NCBI GenBank assembly: GCA_902776475.1
Contig: CACYQD010000016.1
Coordinates: 1-64,000, forward strand
Source: an uncultured Prevotellaceae bacterium
GTDB lineage: Bacteria > Bacteroidota > Bacteroidia > Bacteroidales > Bacteroidaceae
Reading direction: 5' to 3'
DNA length: 64,000 nucleotides
A program made the translations under genes and the position numbers. Below, one piece after another: positions 63,011 through 64,000 of the stretch. Each line of letters begins with the position of its first letter. The first letter of the stretch is position 1. The notes under the pieces were generated by a model that was not told the DNA's origin, did no database searches, and was given only the letters and a program-made list of their open reading frames with translations.

Positions 63011-64000
63011 TTAATGGTTTCTAAGTTGCTGAACATAGTTGACTGGAGGTTCTCCATCGGATTTGAGGACATCAGCGAAAGTCTGTGGCGAGATGGTCAC
63101 CGGACCCGACATGAGTTCGGGGATATTGTAGCATTTCATGTACTCCCGGTGGCGGGCAGGGTCTTCCTCCGGCATCTCAAAGGGTTTGCTGCCCTTTCCG
63201 TTCTTGTCGATATGGGCAATGAAAGGCCTGGTGTATCCACCGTCGTCACGACGAGAACTGAAGATCACCCATCTGCCGTTGCTCGACCAGGAATGATAAC
63301 TCTCAGTATTGGAAGAGTTGATCTCGTCCATAGCCCTCACCTCACCTGTCTGCAGGTCTATCATCCAAAGGTCGGCGTCACGATGCCAGATATGAAAGCA
63401 ACCATAACTGCCCAGGGTGAACATCAGGAAACGTCCGTCAGGCGACACACGGGGCAGCGTGGCGCTCTTGTCGAGGGAGTCTGCGCGGAACACCACCTCA
63501 GGTTTGCCAAACTGCCACGTCTCCGGGTCGAAGGACATCCGGCAGATGTTGTACTTCACCTCCTTTGCCCTCTGGACAACCTCCTCCTCATGGCCTATGG
63601 TATCCTTGAACTCAAAATGGGCGCTGCAATAGTAGAGCGTCTTGCCATCGGGGGCCCAGAAGGGGAACACCTCAAACTCATCAGGAGCATTCTGGATATT
63701 GGTCACCTCGTTGCGGTCGATATCGTATGCGATCAGGTCACTGCCCGAGTCAAAGACCTCGATTTTGTTGAGATCACGGGTATGAAACGCCTGATTGGTC
63801 TTGTTGGTGGAATAGACAATCAGTTTCAACCAGGGATGCCAGGCGGGATAGACTCCAGCGGAGAGGATGGAGTCGTTTTTCATGTTGATCTTCCGCACAT
63901 CTCCATCATAGACGAGCACGGTGCCTCCAAGATTCTGACGGGCATGAAACTGCATCCGTCCTGGATGATACTGCTGGTAATTATGGCAATTGATGCACTG
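63011..64000 (-). CDS. Beta-propeller protein with CxxCH heme motif (partial, N-terminus outside window)
   Basis: The frame is open to the window edge: the bases beyond the last in-frame ATG (63955) continue as QCINCHNYQQYHPGR, so the true start is upstream of base 64000. CINCH is a c-type heme-binding CxxCH motif. The visible 329 residues are TolB/PD40-like propeller blades, for example FPFWAPDGKTLYYCSAHF, LPRVSPDGRFLMFTLGSYG and YHSWSSNGRWVIFSSRR. A single-heme plus propeller protein would be exported; its partner is not visible. Function unknown. Confidence 0.75.
   Translation of the reverse strand, partial: QCINCHNYQQYHPGRMQFHARQNLGGTVLVYDGDVRKINMKNDSILSAGVYPAWHPWLKLIVYSTNKTNQAFHTRDLNKIEVFDSGSDLIAYDIDRNEVTNIQNAPDEFEVFPFWAPDGKTLYYCSAHFEFKDTIGHEEEVVQRAKEVKYNICRMSFDPETWQFGKPEVVFRADSLDKSATLPRVSPDGRFLMFTLGSYGCFHIWHRDADLWMIDLQTGEVRAMDEINSSNTESYHSWSSNGRWVIFSSRRDDGGYTRPFIAHIDKNGKGSKPFEMPEEDPARHREYMKCYNIPELMSGPVTISPQTFADVLKSDGEPPVNYVQQLRNH

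Overview
The window reads as a chromosomal segment of a Bacteroidota bacterium, most likely a Prevotellaceae-type gut or rumen species (inference, not a database match). The reasons are: many promoters of the Bacteroidota type (TTG/TTTG, about 19-20 bp, then TAnnTTTG); a PorE-like TPR/propeller/OmpA lipoprotein of the type IX secretion apparatus; families typical of the phylum (DUF4421, DUF6249, DIP1984, GH125, PL11, secreted CarboxypepD-reg proteins); and many secreted polysaccharide-degrading enzymes. No phage, plasmid, transposase or CRISPR was seen.

Layout. 1-6852: a tightly packed plus-strand biosynthetic run (hisH end, hisA, hisF, hisIE, an ftsE-type ATPase, lysC, lysA, a membrane glycosyltransferase), closed by a bidirectional terminator. 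6934-9174: an acyl-CoA synthetase with an XRE-cupin regulator (minus). 9495-19848: a long plus-strand run with an orphan lipoprotein, GH28 polygalacturonase, a small membrane protein, a LUD protein, topoisomerase III, the PorE-like protein, an rRNA m5C methyltransferase, thyA and folA. 19866-22931: Lrp regulator and an ExbB/4-TM/ExbD/ExbD energy-transduction operon (minus). 23196-31231: a methyltransferase, an exported unknown protein paired with an exported TPR-CHAT protease, and a large FAD/Fe-S oxidase. 31467-37464: dockerin-tailed protein, PL1 pectate lyase, CarboxypepD-reg protein, ABC exporter. 37581-41065: an unusual cobalamin enzyme (UroD-like + homocysteine methyltransferase + B12 domains) facing a stand-alone MetH activation domain. 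41087-55898: PL11 lyase, YARHG protein, small ORF, HicB-like regulator, GH125, a glutaminase-like exported enzyme, a secreted protein of unknown role, histidine acid phosphatase, Fe-S flavoprotein, DUF4421 protein, esterase, DIP1984 protein. 55899-56737: a repeat-dense non-coding stretch. 56738-62690: a 1512-residue secreted repeat protein with adhesin and dockerin-like modules, then an ECF sigma operon. 62834-62920: tRNA-Ser(GGA) with its own promoter and terminator. The right edge cuts a CxxCH plus beta-propeller protein.

How it fits together. GH28, PL1 and PL11 give a pectin theme (homogalacturonan and rhamnogalacturonan backbones), but they are dispersed and there is no SusC/SusD pair here, so this is not a classical PUL. 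Most exported proteins begin with a clear signal peptide. The two features most worth a second look are the folate-domain-less MetH-like fusion and the exported CHAT/unknown gene pair.
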